DNA of 64,000 nt from Kangiella aquimarina DSM 16071 (GTDB lineage: Bacteria; Pseudomonadota; Gammaproteobacteria; Enterobacterales; Kangiellaceae). Positions 18,601-28,200 of the stretch are shown piece by piece (the first letter of the stretch is position 1; each line of letters starts with the position of its first letter). Below the pieces are notes generated by a model. That model was given only the letters and a program-made list of their open reading frames with translations. It searched no databases and was not told the origin of the DNA. Made by a program: the position numbers and the translations under genes. The DNA is taken from positions 1,296,862-1,360,861 of the forward strand of contig NZ_KB893650.1 of assembly GCF_000374105.1 (NCBI RefSeq), read 5' to 3'.

Positions 18601-20439
18601 ATGAGTCCAGTGGACGACAATACTTCTTCAATCAAACCCCAAATCAAGAAAATCCTTGCTCACCTGAGCAAAAAGCCCGGTGTCTACCAGATGCTGGGCA
18701 AAGATGGCGAAACCCTCTATGTCGGTAAAGCCAAAAATCTTTCCAATCGTGTTAAAAGCTATTTCGTTAAACAGCATCAGTCGCCCAAGACTGAATTGCT
18801 GGTAACTTATATCGAAGATATTCATACCACGGTTACGGAAACTGAAACCGAAGCACTGCTGCTCGAAAATAACCTGATTAAAAAATATAAGCCGCGCTTT
18901 AATGTTCTGTTTCGTGATGACAAGTCTTATCCCTTCGTCTTTTTATCGGCGGGCGATTTTCCGCGTCTGGCCTATCATCGTGGCGCTAAAAAAGAGAAGG
19001 GCGATTACTTCGGACCTTTTCCCAGCACCAGCGCGGTGCGCCAGAGTTTGTCGCTGATCCAGAAAACCTTTCAGATCCGTCAATGCGAAGACAGTTATTT
19101 TGCCAATCGCTCTCGTCCCTGCCTGCAATATCAAATTAAGCGCTGTACTGCGCCCTGCGTCGGCTATATCTCTAAGGAAGAGTACGCCAAGGACGTTGAG
19201 AACGTAAAACTTTTCTATCAGGGCAAAAGCGAGCAGGTCATCAAGCGTTTGCAAAAGAAGATGGATGTGGCCAGCCAGAATTTAGAGTTTGAAATTGCGG
19301 CGCGTTATCGTGATCAAATTAAGCAGATGCGTCATGTTATGCAGCAGTCTGTGATCAGCGGCAATGCTAGCGATATGGATGTTATTGGTGTGGCTTATGC
19401 TTCTGGTGTCTGCTGCATTCTGCTGGTGTTTATCCGACAGGGAATGATAGTTGGCAACAAAACCTATTTCCCGAAAGTACCGAAGCATAGTGATCTGCAG
19501 GAAATCGTATCGACTTTTCTGGGTTTTTATTATCTGTCGGGCGCTGAAATTCCGAAACAGGTAGTTATTGAGAATTTACCGGAAGATTTAGAGGCATTGC
19601 AGGAAGCGTTCAGTCAGCAACGTGGCTCGAAAGTGACACTGCGCCAGGCCAGTCGAGGGCAGGTTAAGGAATGGCAAACCTTTGCCAACAAGAACGCAGA
19701 GCATTCGTTGCGTGCCAAGCTTAACAGTAAGTCTAACTTCACTCAGCGTTTGCTGGACTTGCAAAAATCCCTGCAGATGGAACAGATGCCGAAGCATGTG
19801 GAGTGTTTTGATATCAGCCATACACAGGGTAAGCAGACGGTCGCTTCCTGTGTGGTGTTTGATGAGAATGGCCCGAAAAAAGCCGATTACCGCATCTTTA
19901 ATATTTCAGGGATTACCGGTGGTGATGATTATGCGGCCATGCAGCAGGCCCTGACGCGACGTTACAAGCGTCTTAGAGACGAACAACAGCCTCTGCCAGA
20001 CTTGGTGATCGTTGATGGCGGTAAAGGGCAGCTGGCAAAGGCTGAAGAGGTCTTTAATGAGCTGGAGCTCAAGTCCATTTATTTGATTGGTGTTTCCAAG
20101 GGTAGTGACCGTAAAGTCGGTATGGAGCAAATCTGGTTTCCAGGCCAGCATCAGCCATTGCTGCTAGAGGATGACTCGAAAGCGCTGCACTTTATTCAGC
20201 ATATTCGCGATGAAGCGCATCGCTTTGCGATTACCAAGCACCGCCACCAGCGCAAGAAGTCCGCCACTAAGTCGATGCTGGAAGAAATTCCAGGCGTTGG
20301 TGCTAAGCGACGTCAGGCGCTGCTGAGGCATTTTGGAGGCTGGCAGGAAGTCGAAGGTGCCAGCGTTAAGGAGATCGCTGGAGCTCCGGGAATCAGTCTG
20401 TCGCTGGCGCAAAAAATTTATGATTATTTGCATAGTTAG
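18601..20439 (+). CDS. uvrC: Excinuclease ABC subunit C
   Basis: Nuclease of nucleotide excision repair that makes both incisions around a lesion marked by UvrAB. The 612 residues contain the GIY-YIG domain (about 22-100, KPGVYQMLGKDGETLYVGKAKNL), a cysteine pattern CLQYQIKRCTAPC (about 178-190), the UVR motif (about 205-240), the RNase H-like 3'-to-5' incision domain (about 385-545, with ECFDISHTQG and VIVDGGKGQL) and a C-terminal double helix-hairpin-helix (about 555-612, EEIPGVGAKRRQALLRHFGG). The length is typical. It lies between uvrY and pgsA, as in E. coli. Confidence 0.97.
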   Translation: MSPVDDNTSSIKPQIKKILAHLSKKPGVYQMLGKDGETLYVGKAKNLSNRVKSYFVKQHQSPKTELLVTYIEDIHTTVTETETEALLLENNLIKKYKPRFNVLFRDDKSYPFVFLSAGDFPRLAYHRGAKKEKGDYFGPFPSTSAVRQSLSLIQKTFQIRQCEDSYFANRSRPCLQYQIKRCTAPCVGYISKEEYAKDVENVKLFYQGKSEQVIKRLQKKMDVASQNLEFEIAARYRDQIKQMRHVMQQSVISGNASDMDVIGVAYASGVCCILLVFIRQGMIVGNKTYFPKVPKHSDLQEIVSTFLGFYYLSGAEIPKQVVIENLPEDLEALQEAFSQQRGSKVTLRQASRGQVKEWQTFANKNAEHSLRAKLNSKSNFTQRLLDLQKSLQMEQMPKHVECFDISHTQGKQTVASCVVFDENGPKKADYRIFNISGITGGDDYAAMQQALTRRYKRLRDEQQPLPDLVIVDGGKGQLAKAEEVFNELELKSIYLIGVSKGSDRKVGMEQIWFPGQHQPLLLEDDSKALHFIQHIRDEAHRFAITKHRHQRKKSATKSMLEEIPGVGAKRRQALLRHFGGWQEVEGASVKEIAGAPGISLSLAQKIYDYLHS

Positions 20440-20510
20440 CGGTATTTCTTAAAAACAATCCGCTACAATGAGCCCGTCAATAACAATCAATCAGGAACCT
20501 AAATCAAGCC

Positions 20511-21077
20511 ATGTGGAACTTGCCTAACGTATTAACTGCTTTTCGGATATTGCTGGTCCCAATGTTCGTTATCTTTTTCTATATTGATGATCCAGTTGCA
20601 CGTTGGATTACGCTTGGTATTTTCTGTTTTGCGGCAGCTACTGATTGGTTAGACGGCTTTTTGGCGCGTCGCATGAATATTGAGTCGCCTTTTGGCGCTT
20701 TTCTTGACCCAGTTGCTGATAAGTTGATGGTGGCAATCACTTTGATTCTGCTGGTTGAGCGTGAGGGCAGTCTATGGCTGGCAGTCCCTGCAATGGTTAT
20801 TATTGGCCGTGAAATCACGATTTCCGCATTGCGAGAGTGGATGGCGGAAGTAGGCAATCGCGCGGTTGTTGGTGTTTCTTTTATCGGCAAGGCTAAAACG
20901 GTTTGTCAGATGTTTGCCATCTTCCTATTCCTATTGGCGCCGCAGAGTGTATTTGGGCTGCCCAAGACCTTTGGCTTTGTCTTTATCTGGTTAGCTGCGC
21001 TATTAACATTGTGGTCTATGTACAGCTATTTAAAAGCTGCCTGGCCATACTTGACAAGCTCGGAGAATGACGCATAA
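20511..21077 (+). CDS. pgsA: CDP-diacylglycerol--glycerol-3-phosphate 3-phosphatidyltransferase
   Basis: Inner-membrane enzyme making phosphatidylglycerol phosphate from CDP-diacylglycerol and glycerol 3-phosphate, the committed step to acidic phospholipids. In the 188 residues, the CDP-alcohol phosphotransferase signature (DG-x2-AR-x8-G-x3-D-x3-D) is seen in DGFLARR...GAFLDPVADK, about residues 46-68. About four to five hydrophobic helices cover the rest (MFVIFFYI, ITLGIFCFAAA, LWLAVPAMVII, TVCQMFAIFLFLLA, FVFIWLAALLTLWSMY). The uvrY-uvrC-pgsA-tRNA order is conserved in gammaproteobacteria. Confidence 0.96.
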   Translation: MWNLPNVLTAFRILLVPMFVIFFYIDDPVARWITLGIFCFAAATDWLDGFLARRMNIESPFGAFLDPVADKLMVAITLILLVEREGSLWLAVPAMVIIGREITISALREWMAEVGNRAVVGVSFIGKAKTVCQMFAIFLFLLAPQSVFGLPKTFGFVFIWLAALLTLWSMYSYLKAAWPYLTSSENDA

Positions 21078-21102
21078 TAACCAGCTCCTGACGCGGCACC
21101 AG

Positions 21103-21144
21103 GATTAAAGGCTAAAAAAACAACACATTGTTCAAGCCTTAATC
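21103..21144. repeat. Inverted repeat downstream of pgsA
   Basis: GATTAAAGGCT (21103-21113) and AGCCTTAATC (21135-21144) pair with one bulge around a 21-base loop; weaker complementarity extends outward (CTCCTGA against TCAGGAAG). No T run follows, so it is not a canonical terminator. It may protect the 3' end of the pgsA transcript. Confidence 0.4.
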
Positions 21145-21182
21145 AGCATCAGGAAGCGTGCTAAAAAAATTGATTTTTTGTG

Positions 21183-21210
21183 TTGACACATAAAGATTTC
21201 ACAGTAAAAT
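21183..21210 (+). promoter_or_regulatory. Promoter of the tRNA Gly-Cys-Leu cluster
   Basis: Consensus TTGACA (21183-21188), a 16-base spacer and TAAAAT (21205-21210) are followed by a GC-rich discriminator (GCACGCC). The tRNA-Gly begins 18 bases past the -10. A good sigma-70 promoter. Confidence 0.75.
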
Positions 21211-21227
21211 GCACGCCATCAAATGAC

Positions 21228-21303
21228 GCGGGAATAGCTCAGCTGGTAGAGCACAACCTTGCCAAGGTTGGGGTCGCGAGTTCGAATCTCGTTTCCCGCT
21301 CCA
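21228..21303 (+). tRNA. tRNA-Gly (GCC)
   Basis: A 76-base cloverleaf: acceptor GCGGGAA/TTCCCGC, D-arm AGCTCAGCTGGTAGAGC, anticodon loop TTGCCAA (GCC), T-arm with GTTCGAATC, discriminator T and encoded CCA. Confidence 0.97.
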
Positions 21304-21308
21304 AATTC

Positions 21309-21340
21309 AAAACCTCGGTGCTTCTAGGCCGAGGTTTTTT
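21309..21340 (+). terminator. Terminator-like hairpin between tRNA-Gly and tRNA-Cys
   Basis: AACCTCGG pairs with CCGAGGTT and runs into TTTTTT, a complete intrinsic terminator inside the tRNA cluster. Either tRNA-Cys and tRNA-Leu have their own promoter, or read-through sets their level below tRNA-Gly. Confidence 0.8.
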
Positions 21341-21367
21341 ATATCAGCACCAGTAAAACTGATTTAT

Positions 21368-21441
21368 GGCTGAGTGGTAGAGTGGCTATACAGCGGATTG
21401 CAAATCCGTGGACGTCGGTTCGACTCCGGCCTCAGCCTCCA
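21368..21441 (+). tRNA. tRNA-Cys (GCA)
   Basis: A 74-base tRNA: acceptor GGCTGAG/CTCAGCC, anticodon stem CGGAT/ATCCG with loop TGCAA centre (anticodon GCA), T-arm GTCGGTTCGACTCCGGC and encoded CCA. It lies 64 bases after tRNA-Gly. Confidence 0.96.
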
Positions 21442-21485
21442 TAATCAGACCTAAGCTGTAAAGCAAGGTGCGAGACAAGTCATCT

Positions 21486-21572
21486 GCCCAGGTGGCGAAA
21501 TTGGTAGACGCAAGGGACTTAAAATCCCTCGGTGGCAACACCGTGCCGGTTCGACTCCGGCCCTGGGCACCA
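21486..21572 (+). tRNA. tRNA-Leu (TAA)
   Basis: An 87-base class II tRNA: acceptor GCCCAGG/CCTGGGC, anticodon loop CTTAAAA (TAA), a long variable arm (TCGGTGGCAACACCG), T-loop GGTTCGACTCC and encoded CCA. Confidence 0.97.
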
Positions 21573-21672
21573 TCTCTTTTCAATCTTATAGACCTAAATA
21601 AACTGCGTTACAGTAACAAGCACTGTTAATGGCTGTTGATATTTGGCAATTCTAGTAAGAAGCTCTGAACAC

Positions 21673-22908
21673 TTAGCTATGCGGTAGGTTTCTTGGCCAA
21701 CGTATTTCCATCTTGGCGCCACCAAGTGCATCGGATTTAGAAATGGAAAACTCGCCCTCATGCCAGATTGCTACTTTGCGGACGATATATAGCCCTAAGC
21801 CAAATCCTTTGTGATTCTGTTCTTTTACGTTCTCGCGGCTGAAAGGCTGCATCAACTGCTGGGCATTGTCTCCCACGCCCGGACCATCGTCTTCCACTGA
21901 TAGCACACAGTTGTTATCAACCAGTGAGAAATTCAAACTGATCTGTTTATCCGAAAAGCGGATGGCATTGGTGAGCAGGTTTTGAATGGCGATCGACATT
22001 GATGATTTGTCGAAGCAAACCTGTACATCATCGCTATGACAATGAATAACGGTTTGCTCTTCATATATTGAGAATTTTTCGTATATCTCTTTGAGAAAGT
22101 CTTTTATGGAAAGCACTTCAAAATGGAGTGTGTCAGTTTCATTTTCCACTTTGGCGAAGGACAAATAGTCATTGACCAGTGATTCAATCTCGGAAATATC
22201 GTTTTGTATTCGTTCTTTTTGCGAAGTTTTAATATTGGGCGAAATCAGTTCCAACATAAACTTCATGCGTGCCAGTGGCGTCCGTATTTCATGAGAAATA
22301 GTCCGCGACAAATCTTTATTCATCTGGATAAAGTTTAAGACTTTGTCGGACATGGTATAAAAGGCCCGAGCCAGAGGATAAATGTTTGAAGACTCCTTAA
22401 CAGAACGCTTCATAGGGGAGGGCTTTAATCCGAAATCCACTGCATCCTGTTGCAGTTTATATAGGTCGCGAAAAATGGGACGCATCATGAGCAGTATGAG
22501 AAACGCGAGGCTGCTGTAAAAAAGAGGTACTACATAAGGTTCAAAGGAGGTTGCTTTCTTCTGATGCATAAAAGGACCGAACTGCATCAGCTGTCCACTA
22601 TTGAGATCTTTTTTATAGTAAAAGGTCTGATCGCTATCATCTGTGATGGCAATAACCTTGCCTTGTTCAACCATCTGCTGGATATCTGGTGGCAAAGCTA
22701 AGCTGGCAGCTTCAATGGTCAAAAGATTAGGTAATGGCTTTGTACCTCTTTTGCTATCTGAGCTAAGTCCATCAAAAAAATAATCCACTTCTATTTGATA
22801 GTTGGCATTGTCATCCTGAATGGCGTTATAAATTTGGTTAAACGACCAAATCAATAGTGCACCTGCCAGGATTATCAGTGCATAAAACCTAAAGAACTGG
22901 AACTTCAT
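21673..22908 (-). CDS. Sensor histidine kinase, RstB-like
   Basis: Inner-membrane two-component kinase of 411 residues. An N-terminal TM helix (about 6-25, FYALIILAGALLIW) and a second helix (about 130-150) bracket a periplasmic sensor of about 100 residues. The HisKA box SHEIRTPLARMKF has phosphorylated histidine H206. The HATPase domain has the N-box NLLTNAIRF and G-boxes DDGPGVG and GFGLGLYIV. The start at 22908 gives MKFQFFRFY directly before the TM helix and overlaps the regulator stop codon as ATGA; a longer frame adds 16 unlikely residues. It is the last gene of the mipA-DUF3019-rstA-rstB operon and probably phosphorylates the adjacent regulator. Confidence 0.9.
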   Translation of the reverse strand: MKFQFFRFYALIILAGALLIWSFNQIYNAIQDDNANYQIEVDYFFDGLSSDSKRGTKPLPNLLTIEAASLALPPDIQQMVEQGKVIAITDDSDQTFYYKKDLNSGQLMQFGPFMHQKKATSFEPYVVPLFYSSLAFLILLMMRPIFRDLYKLQQDAVDFGLKPSPMKRSVKESSNIYPLARAFYTMSDKVLNFIQMNKDLSRTISHEIRTPLARMKFMLELISPNIKTSQKERIQNDISEIESLVNDYLSFAKVENETDTLHFEVLSIKDFLKEIYEKFSIYEEQTVIHCHSDDVQVCFDKSSMSIAIQNLLTNAIRFSDKQISLNFSLVDNNCVLSVEDDGPGVGDNAQQLMQPFSRENVKEQNHKGFGLGLYIVRKVAIWHEGEFSISKSDALGGAKMEIRWPRNLPHS

Positions 22909-23606
22909 TGAGCTTCTACTTCTTTGGTATAGGTAAATAAATAGCCTTTGCCCCATACTGTACGTATGACCAGACCGGGTATTTTGAAGCTGTCTATTTT
23001 GGCACGCAAGCGGCTGGTTCTGGCATCAACGGTTCTATCCATACCGTTATATTCCCGACCAATAATTGCCTGGAATAGAAATTCTCTGGAAAGCACTTTG
23101 CCTTGATTGATTGCGAACACCCATAGCAGGTCAAAATCTTGGCTGGTTAAATCCAATGGCTTGTTGGCTACGGTCGCTACTTTTTGATTTTTATTAAGCT
23201 CTAAATCGCTAATCGTTAATATGTCTTGAGATTTGAGAGGCTTTGTTTTACGTAGATTGGCTTTGATTCGGGCAAGTAGGACGTTGGGCTCTACCGGTTT
23301 AACAATATAATCAATCGCTCCCAGCTCCAGCCCTCTTATCTGATCTTCATCATCGCTCAGTGCAGTCATGAAGATAATCGGGCAATGAAAGGTCTGTTCT
23401 AAAATGTTTTTCAGGTTAAAACCATCAATATCCGGCAGCATGACATCACATAAAATTAGATCAAAAGACTCTGGGTTGGCGACTTTTTTTGCATCAAGGC
23501 CTTTTGCAATGTGGGTAATCAAAAAACCATGCGCAGTAAGGTACTCCTCAATGAGTTGAGCCAATGGCAAGTCATCTTCGATTAGCAGAATATTACAATC
23601 TAACAT
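22905..23606 (-). CDS. OmpR-family response regulator, RstA-like
   Basis: A 233-residue response regulator. The receiver domain (about 1-120) has E10-D11-D12, phospho-acceptor D54 (LILCDVMLPDIDGF), the MTALSD segment and the invariant lysine in DYIVKPVEP. The C-terminal winged helix (about 135-228) includes LTSQDFDLLWVFAINQGKVLSREFLFQ and RTVWGKGYLF. It resembles E. coli RstA in the receiver (LLARIKANLR). It overlaps the kinase by 4 bases and follows the DUF3019 gene by 2 bases. Two TACA-N6-TACA boxes with RstA-box geometry lie upstream of the operon, so autoregulation is likely. Confidence 0.9.
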   Translation of the reverse strand: MLDCNILLIEDDLPLAQLIEEYLTAHGFLITHIAKGLDAKKVANPESFDLILCDVMLPDIDGFNLKNILEQTFHCPIIFMTALSDDEDQIRGLELGAIDYIVKPVEPNVLLARIKANLRKTKPLKSQDILTISDLELNKNQKVATVANKPLDLTSQDFDLLWVFAINQGKVLSREFLFQAIIGREYNGMDRTVDARTSRLRAKIDSFKIPGLVIRTVWGKGYLFTYTKEVEAQ

Positions 23607-23608
23607 GG

Positions 23609-24049
23609 CTATAAGATCCCTATGCCGTAGTTTCGACGTTTTCTTTTATCAACGGGCTCGAAAACACTATGGATAAAACTACTGGTTGCTAAAACTAATC
23701 CTTTATCTTCATCAACCGCCTGAAGTTCAATACTTTTATTGGCGGTTACGGTGACGTTAAGTTCGGCTTGCCTGGTTTGCTCTTTGCACCAAAGGGGAGT
23801 CTCTTTGGGTACCTGATAGATGCATAAATTATGGGGTTGCTTACTGACAAACGATATGATGATTCCCTGTTTGCAGATTTCGCCCTGTTGTTTAACCACA
23901 CAGGTTGTTGGCTTGATGGTCAGGGTTGCTGTCATATCCTCGATGGGGGATTCTGGACTCCAGTTATGTTCCTGTTGCGTGGCCAAACAGTAACTTCCTA
24001 CCAGGAGGTAAGTTGTTAGTGAAATAGCAAATACAGGTCGCTTCATCAT
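23609..24049 (-). CDS. DUF3019 family exported protein
   Basis: A small 146-residue secreted protein of unknown function. A signal peptide (about 1-24, ending YCLAT) precedes the core TATLTIKPTTCVVKQQGEICKQ, which matches the pattern I associate with DUF3019, and includes four cysteines (CVV, CKQ, CIY, CKE) that could form two disulfides. It is sandwiched, with 5- and 2-base gaps, between the MipA/OmpV-like gene and the RstA-like regulator. That neighbourhood recurs in Shewanella- and Alteromonas-type genomes. A role in envelope sensing with the kinase is plausible but unproven. Confidence 0.8.
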   Translation of the reverse strand: MMKRPVFAISLTTYLLVGSYCLATQQEHNWSPESPIEDMTATLTIKPTTCVVKQQGEICKQGIIISFVSKQPHNLCIYQVPKETPLWCKEQTRQAELNVTVTANKSIELQAVDEDKGLVLATSSFIHSVFEPVDKRKRRNYGIGIL

Positions 24050-24054
24050 AAGTC

Positions 24055-24969
24055 CTAGAATCGATATTTTATACCCAGAAAGTAAGTGTCTGGTTCATCC
24101 GTGCTGATAATTTCACTGTCAGTGATTTCGTGTGATAAAAAGCTTCTCCGGTAATTTAACTGCCAGGACCAGGAAGAATTTATTTGGTACTCCGAGTCGA
24201 GGCTAAAAGCGTAATTGGTGCCTGAAGAATTCGGCTGGTAGGTGAATATTGGTAACAAGCCTTCTTCAGGAGTGATTCCATAATAATAGTTGAGCAGCTT
24301 TTTACTCTTATGTATAGCACTACCTCTTATGCCTAACGACCATTTATCAGTAATCATAAATCCATAGGAAATGGACAGGTCAACTTCGTAACCATTATGA
24401 ACATCTGTGATGTCCTGGTAATAACCTGAGCGTATGTCAAAGTCACCGATCGAATAGTTAATGGCGAGGCCAGCTAAGTAGGAGATATCACGTTTAATAT
24501 CTTCGGGTTGAATTCTTGGGTCTCTGAGGGGTGGCTGAATGCCTAGAGCGGTGAACACTCCGAAATCATCAAGCTTGAAATAGATACCGTCATCGTTAAG
24601 ACGTCCCACCAAATCGATATACAGCTCAGAGTCTTCAAACAGTGTGTAGCCGATGGTGGTATTGTCGAGGAAAAAATTGTCACCGTAATAGCTAATGCTT
24701 GGAAGCAGGTATAGATCATAGTCATCGACATTACTGATGATGCTTTCAACCTGGCCATAACCTAAGCTTAGCGAAAATTGCCATTCACCAGTCTGTTGAT
24801 ACTCTGATGTATTCGTTTCTTGTGATTCTTTTTCCTTTGGAATTTGTGTTTCATCAACAGCTTCGATTTCTATTGTTGCAGTTTCAATAGGGGCGTTCTC
24901 GGTGGCAATGACCGATAGAGAAATGGTGCTTAATGAAAACAGTATTAATAAAAGGAAAAGTTTCTTCAT
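24055..24969 (-). CDS. MipA/OmpV family outer-membrane protein
   Basis: An outer-membrane beta-barrel of 304 residues. The signal peptide (about 1-22, LFLLLILFSLSTISLSVIA) is followed by an acidic, threonine-rich stretch (about 25-58) and then a barrel typical of MipA/OmpV: GEWQFSLSLGYGQVES, DLYLLPSISYYGDNFFLDN, GIYFKLDDFG and terminal DTYFLGIKYRF with the C-terminal phenylalanine. The family includes murein-synthesis scaffold MipA and osmotic OmpV; which applies is unknown. As first gene of the operon with the RstAB-like pair, it is the probable main target of that system. Confidence 0.85.
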   Translation of the reverse strand: MKKLFLLLILFSLSTISLSVIATENAPIETATIEIEAVDETQIPKEKESQETNTSEYQQTGEWQFSLSLGYGQVESIISNVDDYDLYLLPSISYYGDNFFLDNTTIGYTLFEDSELYIDLVGRLNDDGIYFKLDDFGVFTALGIQPPLRDPRIQPEDIKRDISYLAGLAINYSIGDFDIRSGYYQDITDVHNGYEVDLSISYGFMITDKWSLGIRGSAIHKSKKLLNYYYGITPEEGLLPIFTYQPNSSGTNYAFSLDSEYQINSSWSWQLNYRRSFLSHEITDSEIISTDEPDTYFLGIKYRF

Positions 24970-25066
24970 AGGTAAACCCGTTAGAGGGTCGTCTACTGTA
25001 TTTTATTGACAGTAAATCGAGTCTAGCAACGACTTGAAAGCTTGTCCAACCAGTAAATAAGATTCG

Positions 25067-25080
25067 TACAATTTCGTACA
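25067..25080. promoter_or_regulatory. RstA-box-like site 1 (TACA-N6-TACA)
   Basis: TACA-ATTTCG-TACA matches the half-site spacing of the E. coli RstA box (TACA-N6-TACA). It lies 98 bases upstream of the mipA-like start, in the divergent region shared with the protease gene. The flanking TCG is identical to site 2. Confidence 0.6.
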
Positions 25081-25114
25081 AAGATTGCGGAAGTCTTTGA
25101 TCTCTTCCTGCTCG

Positions 25115-25128
25115 TACAATTTCGTACA
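25115..25128. promoter_or_regulatory. RstA-box-like site 2 (TACA-N6-TACA)
   Basis: A second, identical TACA-ATTTCG-TACA with the same 5' flank (TCG), 48 bases from site 1 and 85 bases upstream of the protease GTG. Confidence 0.6.
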
Positions 25129-25212
25129 TTTTATGCTTCTGGGTATTAGTTTTGGTTGTGCTATACGTACTGGCGCTATAAAAAAATTTATTCAATTTAT
25201 AGGAGTACAGTC

Positions 25213-28200
25213 GTGAAAATCAAAACCATTGCTTCAGTTGTTGTAGCCGCTGTTTATTCAGCTGGCATAGCAGCTACTGCAAGCGCAGTCGGAGGTTCAG
25301 GCTATCAGCTAGAGCCCATTAATATCAGCCCTGAGGCTGCAAAGTCGCGAGTAGAGTCAGGCTACGAAACTTCAGATATCTCTTTGCTTGAAGGTATGGG
25401 TGGAAACGTTAAGTTAAGCCCAAAAGTAAAGTTTAAGGCTGAAGATAATATTTCAGGTCGTCACAATTATATTATTCAATTAAAAAGTGCACCAGCTGCT
25501 CTTTATAAAGGTGACGATAGTGGTTTTGAATCCACCAAGGATCTGTTCTCAAATAAGTCTTTAGGTCCAAGAAAAGTCGATCTTAAATCCAATTCTAAAA
25601 TTGCTGCCTATACCAGTAAACTGAAAAGTGAGCAGGCGGCATTGATTAGTAAAGCCGGTTCGGTTGGCGTTAACCTGAATGTCAAAAAGCAACACCAGAT
25701 TGCTATTAATGCCGTGATTGCTGAAATGACTCAGGACGAGGCAGAGCGCCTGTCGAAGCTAAGCGAAGTTGCTTATATTTCCAGAGATGTGCGTCATGAG
25801 CTATTAATGGATATCGCACCAGAACGTACTGGTGTTCCTAATGCCTGGGTTGATACTACTATCCCGGGTAATCCAGATGGCATAAAAGGTGAGGGTATGC
25901 TTATCGGTGTTATCGATACCGGTATTAATACTCAGCATCCTTCTTTTGCAGCTACAGGTGATGACGGCTATACCGTTCAGAATCCATTAGGCTCTGGCAA
26001 TTTTCTGCATGATTGTAGCGCGGAAGCTTTCCAGTATTTATGTAATGACAAGCTTATTGGTGTCTGGTCGACTCCTATCATTACCGATGTCTTCAGCGAT
26101 CCCGAGTTTACTGAAACACGTCCGGCGGTTGGTGAAGACCACCAGGGGCACGGTTCACACACTGCCAGTATTGCTGCGGGTAATGTTTTATATGATGTGC
26201 CGTATAAAATTCCAGCAATTGCGCAAACTCATGAAGGTATTGATACCGGTTATGTGATTCCGCAAATGTCGGGTATTGCTCCTCATGCGAATATTATTTC
26301 TTATCAGGTTTGTTACCCTGGAAACGGTGGTGATAAGTGGGTTGGCTGTCCTAGCAGTGCAATTATCCCTGCAATTGAGCAGGCTATTCTAGATGGCGTT
26401 GATGTTATCAACTATTCAATTTCTGGCGGTTATGATTCGCATAATGACCCAGTAGAGCTTTCTTTCTTATCTGCTCATGAATCGGGTATTAACGTTGCAG
26501 CTTCTGCCGGTAACGCAGGTGTCTACCGTTCTGTAAACCACGTATCTCCTTGGTTGCTATCAGTAGCTTCAAGCCAGCATGGACGTAAGTTCAATGTCCA
26601 AACAGCGGCTCAGTTACAGGATTTATCTTATAACGGTGCTTCTCTCCCAGCGGCATATCGCACCGATGTTCAGGGTATCAACAAAGCGCCAGTTTCTGGC
26701 CCAATGGTTTTAGCTGCTGATTACGGTGACTCGCTGTGTTCAATACCATTTCCTGCGGGAACTTTTGCCAATGGAGAAATCGTTTTCTGTGAGCGTGGTA
26801 TAAACGCCCTAATTGATAAGTCAGCAAATGTTGCTGCTGGTGGCGGTGCTGCCGTAGTAATTTATAATACTGCTGATTCATCACAGGACATCTATCCAAA
26901 CTTGCCACATAACATTCCAACGGTTCAAATGGATCGTTATGATGGCGATGTCGTTGTTGCCTGGTTGAACGATTTGGATGGTCACTATGGCACCATTCCT
27001 GCAACCGAAGTTACGCGCACGATTGATACTGCACGTCAGGATGCCATTTCACCATTCAGTTCAATTGGTCATGCATATTTAGAAGAATACCGTGAGTCTA
27101 CAGCCCCTGGTATTACTGCTCCAGGTTCTGATATTTACTCAGCTTATTCTTCGGATCAGCCTTTCACACAATATGCCAGCGCAACTGATTTTAACTCTAT
27201 CAGTGGTACATCAATGTCGAGCCCTCATATTGCAGGTGCGTTGGCGTTGATTAAGCAGGCTCGCCCAGATTGGTCGCCGTCTGAAGTGATGTCGGCATTG
27301 CAATTAACAGCTAATGATCTGGTTGGTGATCAGTTCGGTCGTCCTGAGCTTGCCAATCCTTGGTTCTATGGTTCGGGTATTGCTCAAGTTGATAAAGCGA
27401 TCCACTCTGGATTGATCATGCATGTTCCAGTTGAACACTACGCTATCGCTAATCCACATCAAGGCGGTAACATTGGTGCTTTAAATACCCCGAATATGGT
27501 TGATTCAAGCTGCTACCGTAGCTGTAGCTGGGTTCGTGAAGTGACAGCAACTGTTGATGGAACCTGGACAGTGTCAACTGAAACAGATGAGTACAGTGTT
27601 GAGATTGAAGCTTTCCCAAGCACGTTCTCACTAAAGGCTGGCGAAACTCAGCGCATCATCATTAATGGTTCATGGATTGACTCTCGTAGCGTACATGCTT
27701 CGCCTCGTGGGTTATCAGTATTTGGACAAGTACATCTTACTCATGAAAATCCGGCAGTTCCTGTTGCCAGTATGAATGTTGAGATGGAACTGGATAGCGG
27801 TACTTTGCCTGAAGTGGTTGAGTACAACGTTTTCTCAGCTCAAAGCAGTCATACCATTAAAGATCTAGCGTTGGGCGAAGCACCAAACTTGAATGTTGCT
27901 GCTTACGAGCCAGTTTTAGCGAATATTGAAGAAGTTGAACTGGTTGAGCGTAACTCAGGTAGTGGTTCTAATTTGTTTGAAGTTGCTGAGGATCTGGATC
28001 GCGTTAAAGTAACCTGGGTAACAGTTCCAGAAGGTGCTAAGCGTTTCGTTGCTGAAGTTCTGGAAAGCGGAGCTGCTATTAATCCGAATGAGTACACTAA
28101 GCCAATTGGTAATGCTGGTATTTATGTAGGTATTGACGCTAATGAAGATGGTGTTATTGATTATGACAATGAAGCTATCTGTAAATCGGTCATTGACTCA

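Noticed and set aside
21386-21583. A minus-strand 65-codon frame with SRTGTVLPPRDFKSLAS-type sequence
   Set aside because: This is the well-known false protein from the antisense of tRNA-Leu and tRNA-Cys.
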